IMG/VR virus record: IMGVR_UViG_3300047463_000005
Coordinates: 1 to 29,941 of that record
Length of the DNA stretch: 29,941 nucleotides
Source of the DNA: a virus
Reading direction: 5' to 3' (one strand)
The notes under the pieces are model-generated. The model made no database searches, had not been told where the DNA came from, and worked only from the letters and a program-made list of their open reading frames with translations. Position numbers and translations under genes: made by a program. Each line of letters starts with the position of its first letter. Position 1 is the first letter of the stretch. Below are positions 15,957 through 22,857 of this stretch, in pieces.

Positions 15957-16298
15957 CTACGGCTGCTGGCTGATTCCATCAACGTTACCGTTATCTTCCG
16001 GCATCTGTGTGCTTTCTTGAGTCGAAATCACATACTGACCATCTCCGGTCGTAATGATTTCATTCGGATCGACTGCAACACTTACGTCAGGACGGGGAAA
16101 CCGAATCGTGATCCTCTCCGTCTTTCTTGCAGGAAGCCTATAAGGATCGAACTCATCCGCACACCCCTGATCACATACCTGCAAACCCGGAAAGTTCGGG
16201 TCTGGCCTCATTACTGAATGCGGTCTCTTCATGCGACATTTGTCACAAATTGCAATTGCAATGTCTGAGTTGCCACGGGTGTCTAAGAAGCGTGGCAT
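15957..16298 (-). CDS. Small zinc-ribbon-like protein, 113 aa
   Basis: Cys18-x2-Cys21 (ICDKC) and Cys42-x3-Cys46 (VCDQGC) form a likely four-Cys metal site, with an intervening KRPHSVMRPDPNFPGLQ loop and then DEFDPYRLPARK. The C-terminal third is acidic and looks disordered (ESTQMPEDNGNVDG). Similar small Cys4 proteins occur among tail genes of environmental podoviruses; their role is unknown. Position between the adaptor-like gene and a large fibre suggests a virion assembly factor or small structural part. Zinc binding is inferred from Cys spacing. Confidence 0.65.
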   Translation of the reverse strand: MPRFLDTRGNSDIAIAICDKCRMKRPHSVMRPDPNFPGLQVCDQGCADEFDPYRLPARKTERITIRFPRPDVSVAVDPNEIITTGDGQYVISTQESTQMPEDNGNVDGISQQP

Positions 16299-16300
16299 GG

Positions 16301-17374
16301 CTATTTTGTGTAAACGTGAACGCCGGGTGTCAAATAAATCGGAGATTTGTCGCGCTCTTCATTCTCTGCAAGAACCAAATACTTCTCTGCTTGGCCTTCA
16401 AGATAACTGATGCGATCAGTAGCCACTCCCGGCAGTTCTAGGGCCATCTGGTGGGCTAACAGGGATTGGATAGCCAGATACCACCTTTGAGGGATTTCTA
16501 GCTCGCCAGACAAGGATCCAACGTCCATGATCTGTCTGGAGTACCAAACCGTCATCTGAATGAATGGGTCACTAGGCACCGGCCACAGCGTGATCTCTGC
16601 TTGAGGGATCGTTCTGTTGAACCAATACTGATACGGCTGGTTTGCAGTGAAGTTCTTGTTTGGCAGACTCGTGTAATCATCCCGATTCAACCTCGCCATC
16701 GGGATCTCAGTAGAGTTATTACCGAGATAGAACTCTCGGAGGCTCAAAGTACCCCCTCCAGTCATCCGAATTCGGTAATACTGAACCGTTTGACCGGGTT
16801 CTATGTCGTACCAAAGCCATTGATTGTCTACCCAAACCTCTGCACCGGGGTCATACAGCGTATTCCAAGTGATTCCATCAGCGGAATACTCAAAAATGAC
16901 CGAAAAAGTGCCCGAAACACCCGGCAGAACCCCAATAGAACCAACGTAAACAGGGTTGTCTGTACCGTAATCTACTGCAATGTTGCCGTTTGTAGAGGTC
17001 TGGGTACACAAGGTGTCAATGTTGGAGTCGAAAGCGTTCTCTACGACTCCTCCGGCACTGGTTGTGTAATCTCCAGTGTCATTAGGAGTAGGCCGATTCA
17101 TCTGCCGGTACATGACGTTCAGTACATCATTCCCCCCTACAGGAAGTTTGTAGACGTACTGATCGGCTTTTAGACCGTAAACCTTCTTCTCAATGGCCCA
17201 ATACTGAATGCCAATGTTGATAAGGTTCGACAGGACGTAAAACAGGCTCTCTTTCGCACTAAGAACCTGTTCTGACGTTAGTTCCTCGGCAAGCTTTCCA
17301 CAGCGCCTAGCACCATGGTCAATAAGCTTCTGAGTGTTTATAACGGTTGTGCCAACGGTTCCTGAGTAGGGCAT
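16301..17374 (-). CDS. Adaptor-like tail protein with inserted discoidin-like domain
   Basis: The 357-residue product has a helical N-terminal part (TQKLIDHGARRCGKLAEELT, QVLSAKESLFYVLSNLINIG) and YVYKLPVGGNDVLNVMYR, like podovirus head-tail adaptor/ring proteins. The C-terminal part continues the pattern (ITLWPVPSDPFIQMTVWYSR, PQRWYLAIQSLLAHQMALEL). Between them, residues about 103-220 form an F5/8 type C (discoidin)-like beta-sandwich: AFDSNIDTLCTQ, IAVDYGTDNPVYVGSIGVLP, VIFEYSADGITWNTLYD, QYYRIRMTGGGTLSLREFYL. Discoidin domains bind glycans or lipids. It could be a tail ring with a surface-exposed carbohydrate-binding insertion. A second, plain adaptor is encoded at 7819-8448. The domain call is from characteristic strand motifs. 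Confidence 0.7.
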   Translation of the reverse strand: MPYSGTVGTTVINTQKLIDHGARRCGKLAEELTSEQVLSAKESLFYVLSNLINIGIQYWAIEKKVYGLKADQYVYKLPVGGNDVLNVMYRQMNRPTPNDTGDYTTSAGGVVENAFDSNIDTLCTQTSTNGNIAVDYGTDNPVYVGSIGVLPGVSGTFSVIFEYSADGITWNTLYDPGAEVWVDNQWLWYDIEPGQTVQYYRIRMTGGGTLSLREFYLGNNSTEIPMARLNRDDYTSLPNKNFTANQPYQYWFNRTIPQAEITLWPVPSDPFIQMTVWYSRQIMDVGSLSGELEIPQRWYLAIQSLLAHQMALELPGVATDRISYLEGQAEKYLVLAENEERDKSPIYLTPGVHVYTK

Positions 17375-17377
17375 ATA

Positions 17378-17785
17378 TCACCAAGAAGGGCAGTTCCACC
17401 GTTTCATCGAGGCTCTGGCCCGAGACCCTCTTTCACTGGCCCGAGCAATAGGTTCCATTCTGGCACAGAACGAGTCTCTACGCTTCCCACCTTGCGGTTG
17501 AGGAGCCTTCAGGTTTGATCCGGTTTCCCGGTTGTACTTGGCCCTTCCTTTGGCGGTGAGTCCTGCCCCTTGCGAAACCGGAAGTTTTTCACCGCGCCCA
17601 ACAGCGAGCGAAGGACCGCCATCAGCTTTGTGCTCGGGGAGCTTTCCATATGCCTTACCTTTCACGTTAGATTCAGTGAACTCTTTGGCTACAGAGGGCT
17701 TAATTCCTACCTTCTTCGCAAAGGCAGGATTGTTCTCAGCGGCCTTCATCAACCGAAACTGAGCTTTGGTCTTGGCAGGCATCAT
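17378..17785 (-). CDS. DUF6321-like basic protein
   Basis: The 135-residue product is strongly basic. Its C-terminal half, GAGLTAKGRAKYNRETGSNL (73-92) followed by KRRDSFCARM (101-110) and RARASMKRWNC (122-132), matches the family I recall as DUF6321, found in phages, bacteria and large DNA viruses; no function has been assigned. Two conserved Cys (107, 132) are kept. The N-terminus MPAKTKAQFRLMKAAENN resembles a separate short motif common in phage proteins. KADGG at 53-57 is identical to a pentapeptide in the scaffold-like protein. Net charge suggests nucleic-acid binding, so it may be packaged in the virion. It lies between the short fibre-like gene and the adaptor-like gene. Confidence 0.7.
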   Translation of the reverse strand: MMPAKTKAQFRLMKAAENNPAFAKKVGIKPSVAKEFTESNVKGKAYGKLPEHKADGGPSLAVGRGEKLPVSQGAGLTAKGRAKYNRETGSNLKAPQPQGGKRRDSFCARMEPIARASERGSRARASMKRWNCPSW

Positions 17786-18333
17786 GCAGCCTTCAGAAGA
17801 AGGATCGCAAAGTTTCCGTCACTTACCGTAATCGCGGTTCCAGCCGAATCGCAAGACGCTTGAACGATCAACACATCATTGGCAGCAGCACTTACAAACG
17901 CACTCACTGCAATAAACATGGGGTCCGTAGAGTGCGAATGAGACTTCACTACTGTATTTGCATACGCTGAAGCAGTCGTCTCGTTGTAGCACCGAAACGA
18001 AAACGTCTTGTTGTTTGAGTCTGAGAACGTAATGAAGAACTGAATCAGGTAGTCACCAGCAATGTCAATTCTTACGGAATCACTTGCGGCTTGAGGAGTC
18101 GTCCCGTTAGACAGACCATCTGTCGTAAACGCAGTCAACTTATAGTAAGTGTTTGCGTTCGTCAGGGTCTGAGCTACAGCACCACTAGCAACATAAATCT
18201 CTCCATACGTTGCGGCGGTTACTTGCAGAACTGACGCCTGCACGTTTGCACCACTCTGAACCAGAGGAATAGTCTCCGACCCCGTTAGAGGGGTCGTCGC
18301 TGCGGTCATCGCTGAAATCTTCGTATTAGCCAT
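17782..18333 (-). CDS. Short fibre-like protein with fibre-type N-terminal module
   Basis: The 183-residue product begins KISAMTAATTPLTGSETIPL then VQSG, the same pattern as the N-terminus of the 767-residue fibre encoded downstream (ITQLPQALPLDGTESVPIVQ). The rest (YYKLTAFTTDGLSN, DIAGDYLIQFFITFSDSN, SAFVSAAANDVLIVQASCD, ISDGNFAILLLKA-type ending) reads as a jelly-roll sandwich like the TNF/C1q-type tips of short fibres; that fold is inferred from strand order. It probably trimerises and attaches to the virion through the N-terminal module. One-base overlap with the 74-residue gene and ATGA overlap with the next. Confidence 0.6.
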   Translation of the reverse strand: MANTKISAMTAATTPLTGSETIPLVQSGANVQASVLQVTAATYGEIYVASGAVAQTLTNANTYYKLTAFTTDGLSNGTTPQAASDSVRIDIAGDYLIQFFITFSDSNNKTFSFRCYNETTASAYANTVVKSHSHSTDPMFIAVSAFVSAAANDVLIVQASCDSAGTAITVSDGNFAILLLKAA

Positions 18334-18557
18334 TACGAAATCTCCAAGAGGATGCCGCCAGTGGATTCCATCAAAACATACCCACTATCGTCCTCTAGTT
18401 CAATAAAATAGTCTGTAGGCGTAACACCACCCAACACAATGGTCGTGCTACCACCTACATCTGTACCCCAACCATCACTGACGTTTGTTACAACGCCTAG
18501 TGCCGTACCGGGGTAGGTGTATCCGAAATTCGCAACACTGGCGAATCCGACGCTCAT
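18333..18557 (-). CDS. Small hypothetical protein, 74 aa
   Basis: The product begins MSVGFASVANFGYTYPGTAL and ends YVLMESTGGILLEIS. It is Gly/Thr/Val-rich and beta-like, with a C-terminal stretch of three short strands (DYFIELEDDSGYVLMES). It is tied to both neighbours by ATGA (upstream) and a one-base TAATG overlap (downstream). No family recognised. Sitting between two small beta-rich proteins and before the fibre genes, it probably belongs to the same virion substructure. Confidence 0.6.
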   Translation of the reverse strand: MSVGFASVANFGYTYPGTALGVVTNVSDGWGTDVGGSTTIVLGGVTPTDYFIELEDDSGYVLMESTGGILLEIS

Positions 18558-18859
18558 GCAATACCCGCTTGGATCAGTTTGAGCGTTGCACTGCCAGCAC
18601 CAGAGTTCACCGTCAACCGAATTCCCGTCACAGGGAACGCATAGTTGCCATCAAAGTTTGCAGTCTTTGCAGCTACCGTCGGATGAGGGAACCACGTTGA
18701 GAACGCCACAGCAGGATCGTCAAACGTATGCTCAACCGTATAGTTGACAACACCGCTGACAATCACCCCGAAGCCGATGTTCGTAGGATTGGTGTTGGTG
18801 TTAACGACAACAGGATCCGTTGACCCAGACCCAGTTTGAGAAAGAATCTGTACTTTCAT
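18554..18859 (-). CDS. Small beta-rich virion-type protein, 101 aa
   Basis: First gene after the terminator; ATG at 18859 has AAGGAC upstream. The 101-residue product is beta-rich (MKVQILSQTGSGSTDPVVV, VNYTVEHTFDDPAVAFSTWF, FPVTGIRLTVNSGAGSATLK), with no cysteines and no membrane segment. The small beta-sandwich pattern with a Gly/Ser-rich turn near the C-terminus is common in structural proteins of environmental phages, but I cannot name a family. It overlaps the next gene by ATGA. Probable minor virion protein. Confidence 0.65.
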   Translation of the reverse strand: MKVQILSQTGSGSTDPVVVNTNTNPTNIGFGVIVSGVVNYTVEHTFDDPAVAFSTWFPHPTVAAKTANFDGNYAFPVTGIRLTVNSGAGSATLKLIQAGIA

Positions 18860-18870
18860 GTTAGTCCTTA

Positions 18871-18897
18871 AACAAGACAGGGGCCGAAGCCCCCGTC
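18871..18897 (-). terminator. UUCG-loop intrinsic terminator after the head module
   Basis: Immediately after the KxGG gene stop, the minus strand reads GACGGGGGC-TTCG-GCCCCTGTC: a nine-pair GC-rich stem (one G-U) capped by the very stable cUUCGg tetraloop, followed by TTGTTTAAGG. The T-rich tail is short, so termination may be partial. The next gene starts at 18859 with no room for a promoter after the hairpin, so read-through or a promoter inside the upstream gene must supply the next module. This suggests head genes are made in excess over the fibre and tail genes. Confidence 0.75.
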
Positions 18898-18898
18898 T

Positions 18899-19981
18899 CT
18901 AGCACACCTTGCCGCCGCGCTTCTTTGAGACTGTTACCGATTCTTTTGTCTCGGTCACAGTTTTGGGCTTAGTGAAGTACTCTTTACCCTTTTGGTATAG
19001 CTCTTTCACTATGCCAAGAGGATTCAAAGCATCCTCAACACCTCGTCGCGCTTGTGCAGCAGTAGCTTGAGGGTCTGCAACAGTTAGACGATCCTGCTTG
19101 ATTTGTTCTGCCGTTCGCTGATCTGACGAACCGCCGTCCTTCATCTTGCGACCGTACTTACTGTAGACCTCGTTGCTATAGGCTTTCGCCTGACGCATCG
19201 CAGTTGCATTCTCTGCTTTGTTCGCCTTTAGTAGACGAGCCTCAGCAGGAGTTACCGAGCCACCCTTTTTGAAGGTGCCAGACAACTGGTTGATGCTTAC
19301 AGGCGTAGACGGCTTTTTGCGGCCTTGGGGCATCGCTACAGGGGCACCGCTATCAACAACTCCCCCCGTAGCGTAGTGCTTTTTTGCAGCACCACCCTTT
19401 TTGTAGCCGCCAGCGTTAGATTTGGCAACACCGCCGGTCTTGTAACCACCGGCATTACCCATCTTTACGCCTTCCGTCTTGGCGGGCGAATGGTCAGGCT
19501 TGGCAGTGTGCATCATCGTCTCCCCTTTCTTGGATTCGATAATTCCACCACCCTTAAACCCACCTTGACCGTAAACCACACCACCCGTCTTCAAGCCTTT
19601 ATGAGCTTTACTGGCAGGCATGGACTCATGCTTCTTGAGTTCCTTGGCGGTCTTTGCCATCTTGGTCATCTCAGCCTTGTGAGAGGCTTTCGATTCCCCG
19701 CCCTCTTTCATCATACGACCCGCCATACCCACCGGAGCCGCCGGAGCAGCAGCAGCAGGCATAGCCATCATCGCACGACGACGAGCAGCCATCGACGGAC
19801 GCCTCGGAGCCATAGCAGGAGCCATACCCCCACGCGCAGGCATAGAGGGTTCTGCGGTCATGGTCCCCAGACCCGACATACCACCGGCTTGCATCTTCTT
19901 GACGGTGCCACCTTTCTTCAGTTTGAGTTCAACTGAAGGTTCGGTGGTCATCATCTTAACCATCGGCTTGAACTGGCCCAT
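18899..19981 (-). CDS. Basic KxGG-repeat protein
   Basis: The product has 360 residues, is very basic, of low complexity and probably mostly disordered. The motif K-x-G-G followed by a small or hydrophobic residue recurs: LKKGGTVKKM (21-30), MKEGG (91-95), LKTGGVV (130-136), YKTGGVA (180-186), YKKGGAA (193-199), YATGGVV (203-209), FKKGGSV (237-243), MKDGG (280-284) and KKRGGKVC at the end. Residues 45-90 are Met/Pro/Ala/Arg-rich. Only 240-340 look helical (TPAEARLLKANKAENATAMR). Proteins of this style are known from marine and freshwater phage genomes but I know of no assigned function. It is the last gene before a terminator-like hairpin, in the head module. DNA or RNA binding inside the capsid, or a site for proteolysis or partner binding, are possible readings. 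Confidence 0.75.
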   Translation of the reverse strand: MGQFKPMVKMMTTEPSVELKLKKGGTVKKMQAGGMSGLGTMTAEPSMPARGGMAPAMAPRRPSMAARRRAMMAMPAAAAPAAPVGMAGRMMKEGGESKASHKAEMTKMAKTAKELKKHESMPASKAHKGLKTGGVVYGQGGFKGGGIIESKKGETMMHTAKPDHSPAKTEGVKMGNAGGYKTGGVAKSNAGGYKKGGAAKKHYATGGVVDSGAPVAMPQGRKKPSTPVSINQLSGTFKKGGSVTPAEARLLKANKAENATAMRQAKAYSNEVYSKYGRKMKDGGSSDQRTAEQIKQDRLTVADPQATAAQARRGVEDALNPLGIVKELYQKGKEYFTKPKTVTETKESVTVSKKRGGKVC

Positions 19982-19983
19982 GA

Positions 19984-20676
19984 TTACCGCTCCTTCGCGC
20001 AGAAGATGTAATCAACAGTCATGGTCTTGGCAACGGCTTCGCCATTTTGCAGCGCAAACGAAATCGTCAAATTCGTGGTTGACAGAGGCAGATTGGTCAC
20101 TACAGAAGTGCCGCTCAGAACTCCGTTCACGAAGTACGACATCGCTGAACCATCATAGTAGAAACCCAAGCGGATGAAAGTATCATCTGCCATCGTTGCT
20201 ACCGACGAGTTCGTCGTGCTGGTGCTGGCTTTCGTCAGAACAAGGTTAACCGTAGCGGCACCGTCGTTCTTGATAAAGAAAACACCGTTTGCCACCGCTA
20301 GAGGCGTGGTGTCAGTAACTTGCAGACCCATTACTAGATCTGACTGCGTTGCATCACTGACTTTGAAGCGAGCCTCAAACCACAGTTTCTTTCCAGATGC
20401 AAAGGTAAACGAATTGCCTTTTTTCTGAAGAGCAACCAGATCGTTATCAGCCGCTGTATTAGTAATAAGAAGCAGACCACCGTCGCCATCCGTCAATGCC
20501 TGAGTAGCACCAGCGTCAGTTTCAGTCACCGTCCAATCGCCTGCGACGTAATAGTCGAAGTCTTCCATGTAGGTGTGAAACAACGTCGGAACCGGCATCC
20601 CCAGATCGGCAAACGGCGAATCCTCTCCCACGTTCGTGATACCGTTTGGGTATCGCGTTACGAGCAGATTTGCCAT
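19984..20676 (-). CDS. LamG / concanavalin-like beta-sandwich virion protein
   Basis: This 230-residue protein is predicted to be nearly all beta strand. KKLWFEARFKVSDATQSDLV, GVFFIKNDGAATVNLVL, RLGFYYDGSAMSYFVNGV and LTISFALQNGEAVAKTM follow the strand order of LamG or concanavalin-like sandwiches, where an aromatic FEARF strand is followed by F-Y-Y-D-G and Y-F-V-N-G strands. Such folds bind glycans or decorate capsids. It is encoded directly after the capsid gene, so a head-associated decoration protein is the best guess. The fold is inferred from the strand pattern only. ATG at 20676 has AGGGGA upstream. Confidence 0.6.
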   Translation of the reverse strand: MANLLVTRYPNGITNVGEDSPFADLGMPVPTLFHTYMEDFDYYVAGDWTVTETDAGATQALTDGDGGLLLITNTAADNDLVALQKKGNSFTFASGKKLWFEARFKVSDATQSDLVMGLQVTDTTPLAVANGVFFIKNDGAATVNLVLTKASTSTTNSSVATMADDTFIRLGFYYDGSAMSYFVNGVLSGTSVVTNLPLSTTNLTISFALQNGEAVAKTMTVDYIFCAKER

Positions 20677-20704
20677 TTGATTCCCCTGTTGAACGACTTA
20701 TGGG

Positions 20705-20734
20705 ATGCGGGTCAGCACTGTGCCGACACCGCAT
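20705..20734 (-). promoter_or_regulatory. Strong hairpin downstream of the capsid gene
   Basis: In the 74-base gap after the capsid stop, the plus-strand arms ATGCGG/CCGCAT and GTCAGCA/TGCCGAC form a 13-pair stem (one G-U pair on the transcribed strand, one bulged base) with a 3-base loop. No T-tract follows on the minus strand (CCCATAAG), so it is not a classic intrinsic terminator. It could stabilise or process the capsid mRNA 3' end or cause partial attenuation. The remaining gap holds only the AGGGGA ribosome binding site of the next gene. Confidence 0.6.
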
Positions 20735-20750
20735 ACTTTCCCATTAAACC

Positions 20751-21665
20751 TCAAGCGCCCGGAGTGCCGTACAACGCCCTCGGGTCGGTAAACCCAACGT
20801 CGTAACGCTCGGTCGCCTTGTAGCGCATGGTGTCGGTCTCAAAGTCACCTTCCATGGTTTTCTCCAGACGACGACGCATCAAGAGCTTCATGCCCTCGGG
20901 AGCATCGGTCTGAACCCACCATGCGGTCGGAGAAGTCAGACGCGACAGAACAGCAGCACCTTCGTCGAGCAAGCCAATCGACTTGATCGGGTTGATGTCG
21001 TTGTTCGCGTTACCAGCGCGGAGAACGGACTTCAGGAGAACCTCGGCTTGGAAGACGTTGCCGGGAGCCACAACCAACTGACGGGGCACCAGACGGATCT
21101 TCTTGCCGTTGTTGTCTACCGCTTGACGGATCTGAATCAGCATCTGTTCCAGCGAAGTCTGCGAGAGAACCGCAGCAGTCGTCAGAAGGTTGCTGAACGT
21201 ACCGTTAACGATAGGATGCGAGGCGCTGTTCAGAGCAACACCGTCACCGCCCGGATAGGACGAGTTGAAGGCGCGGTTCAGAACGTTCGCAGAAAGCGTC
21301 TCTTTGGTCTCAATCAGCGACTGAGCCAGATGACGGGCGTAAACCTGACCGATACGGATGTGGTCGCCGTCCTCAACAAGCACTTTCGTCAGAGCGAAGG
21401 CCAGACCATAGACCTTGTAGACGTAACGCTTGAGGAACAGAACTCCACCCTGCTGATAGGTCACCGGAGTGCCATCAGGCAGTTGAGGAGCCGCGCCAAA
21501 ACCGTACAGGACGGGTTCTTCGTGGTAGTTGCGGGGAATACCTTCCTGCTCGCGGAACACTCGGCTCCACTCGTCAGTGCGCTGATCGTAAACACCATCA
21601 AAGCACTCATTCAGGATAGGTTCGACAATTGACCGAAAATCGGTACTACGCATCGGGGCTGCCAT
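20751..21665 (-). CDS. Major capsid protein (HK97-type fold, Mu gpT-like)
   Basis: The 304-residue product has the features of an HK97-fold shell protein. An N-terminal helix region (FRSIVEPILNECFDGVYD) precedes a central spine-helix segment (IETKETLSANVLNRAFNSS), then GGDGVALNSASHPIVNGTFS with the typical D-G-x-x-L-x-S/x-x-HP signature seen in Mu gpT-like heads, then LVVAPGNVFQAEVLLKS and a C-terminal EGMKLLMRRRLEKT with beta strands. Length is typical of a capsid protein without an attached protease. It lies between the probable decoration gene and a beta-rich gene, after portal and scaffold-like genes, as expected. A strong Shine-Dalgarno precedes it and a strong hairpin follows it. No head protease gene is visible in the window. 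Confidence 0.88.
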   Translation of the reverse strand: MAAPMRSTDFRSIVEPILNECFDGVYDQRTDEWSRVFREQEGIPRNYHEEPVLYGFGAAPQLPDGTPVTYQQGGVLFLKRYVYKVYGLAFALTKVLVEDGDHIRIGQVYARHLAQSLIETKETLSANVLNRAFNSSYPGGDGVALNSASHPIVNGTFSNLLTTAAVLSQTSLEQMLIQIRQAVDNNGKKIRLVPRQLVVAPGNVFQAEVLLKSVLRAGNANNDINPIKSIGLLDEGAAVLSRLTSPTAWWVQTDAPEGMKLLMRRRLEKTMEGDFETDTMRYKATERYDVGFTDPRALYGTPGA

Positions 21666-21672
21666 GATCTAG

Positions 21673-21680
21673 CCCTCCTT
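21673..21680 (-). promoter_or_regulatory. Strong Shine-Dalgarno of the capsid gene
   Basis: AAGGAGGG is a near-perfect complement to the 16S rRNA tail and sits seven bases before the capsid ATG at 21665. It overlaps the stop codon of the preceding gene (TAAGGAGGG), so ribosomes ending there can reinitiate. It is one of the strongest ribosome binding sites in the window, as expected for the most abundant virion protein. Confidence 0.8.
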
Positions 21681-22302
21681 ATACGGCAATCGGCGTGTAA
21701 TTCGTGCCGGAGACACGAACTTGGCCGTATTGATGTTGAGCAATCTTGGCGCGAACAATGACGTAATCATCGCCCCAATCGTTGTCAGGATACGGAGCAA
21801 TATCGACAATCCGCATCTGAGCCTCACCGTTAGCACCAACAAGCGTGGTGCTCAGAGTGCATTGGCTCAAACCCGTAGTCGTCGATCCAGCAGTCGTATT
21901 GCTCAGATCAGCCTCGTCACCAACCGAGGTCTGAGCCAGCGTACCGTCAGCCTGAATCTCATAGACGATATTGGGATCGTCGTAGAAATACGCTACGACC
22001 GAACCAACCTGAAAACTTTCGTTAGCAGGCCAATAGTTCGAGACGCGACGACGGCCAGTGGAATCCGTCCACTCGACGCCCGCAAAGGCACCAAGGAACG
22101 CATCACCAGCAGCAGCGACAACAATATAACCGCCGGTGTCCATCTTGACCGGCTGACCTTTAAGAATCGTGGTGGCATAACCAGCGGACACATTGCCGCT
22201 CGTCGATACCGCCTGAATGCCGTTGGCAAGCGCCTGAGCGCGATCCAGACCACTAGGATGGAACGCAGGGCGAAGGCCAAACGGAGCACTAGTAGCAGAC
22301 AT
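21679..22302 (-). CDS. Probable capsid decoration / head structural protein
   Basis: This 207-residue, beta-rich protein starts MSATSAPFGLRPAFHPSGL and has Gly/Ala/Thr-rich strands (GYATTILKGQPVKMDTGGYI, AAAGDAFLGAFAGVEWTD) and a C-terminal QHQYGQVRVSGTNYTPIAV. The pattern of short strands with an early ILKGQPV segment is like small capsid-decorating proteins encoded just before the capsid gene in many phages; this rests on position and style rather than a named family match. CAGGAG seven bases before the ATG is a good ribosome binding site. Its TAA is part of the Shine-Dalgarno sequence of the capsid gene, coupling the two. Confidence 0.6.
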   Translation of the reverse strand: MSATSAPFGLRPAFHPSGLDRAQALANGIQAVSTSGNVSAGYATTILKGQPVKMDTGGYIVVAAAGDAFLGAFAGVEWTDSTGRRRVSNYWPANESFQVGSVVAYFYDDPNIVYEIQADGTLAQTSVGDEADLSNTTAGSTTTGLSQCTLSTTLVGANGEAQMRIVDIAPYPDNDWGDDYVIVRAKIAQHQYGQVRVSGTNYTPIAV

Positions 22303-22319
22303 AGCTAACTCCTGATTGG

Positions 22320-22853
22320 TTACCCCGTAAATACGGGAGTTTTGACTGGTTCATCCAGCATTCCAAAGCCTTCACCCTCAACCTGACCGAGAGACTTTCC
22401 TCGGCTGTCTCGCCCCTGAGCTTGCTCGGCTTGATACCGAACCTTCTCTGCCTCTTCCATGGGAAGATGATGGTGCATGTGCAACATAACGTCCTGATAC
22501 ACATCCATAGGAATTTTGTACAAGACCATTTCGTTGCATGAGACAAAACCAGTGTTCTCGCCAGCTTTTACACGATAGTTTTCGAATCCGGGTAACTCTT
22601 CTGCTTTCACAGGTACATACCCGAGCCGAGCACGTTTATCAATGCTGTCGTATCCATTGGTGGTTGAAAGCCAGCACAAGTGCCATCCCGGAATCTCCGG
22701 GGTCTTTGGAAGTGCTGATTGGGTCCACTCATCGCTCCACATCTTGCGACGTTCCTGCGTGGAATGGAGAGAATCATCTGAACGGGTTACGTCCTCGATT
22801 GCGCGAGTTTCGCGTCCGCCAGCGTGTAGAGACTTCTTTAGGCGTGAATCCAT
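22320..22853 (-). CDS. Conserved phage protein of unknown function, 177 aa
   Basis: ATG at 22853 has a clear ribosome binding site (AAGGAG, eight bases upstream), four bases after the scaffold-like gene ends. The product is soluble, with a basic N-terminus (MDSRLKKSLHAGGRETRAIE), a mixed middle containing IPGWHLCWLSTTN and YDSIDKRARLGYVPV, a His/Met-rich helix (MLHMHHHLPMEEAEKVRYQ) and a Gly-rich tail. Neighbours on both sides are head genes, so a structural or head-assembly role is likely. I do not recognise a characterised family and no catalytic motif stands out. Confidence 0.7.
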   Translation of the reverse strand: MDSRLKKSLHAGGRETRAIEDVTRSDDSLHSTQERRKMWSDEWTQSALPKTPEIPGWHLCWLSTTNGYDSIDKRARLGYVPVKAEELPGFENYRVKAGENTGFVSCNEMVLYKIPMDVYQDVMLHMHHHLPMEEAEKVRYQAEQAQGRDSRGKSLGQVEGEGFGMLDEPVKTPVFTG

Positions 22854-22857
22854 GGTA

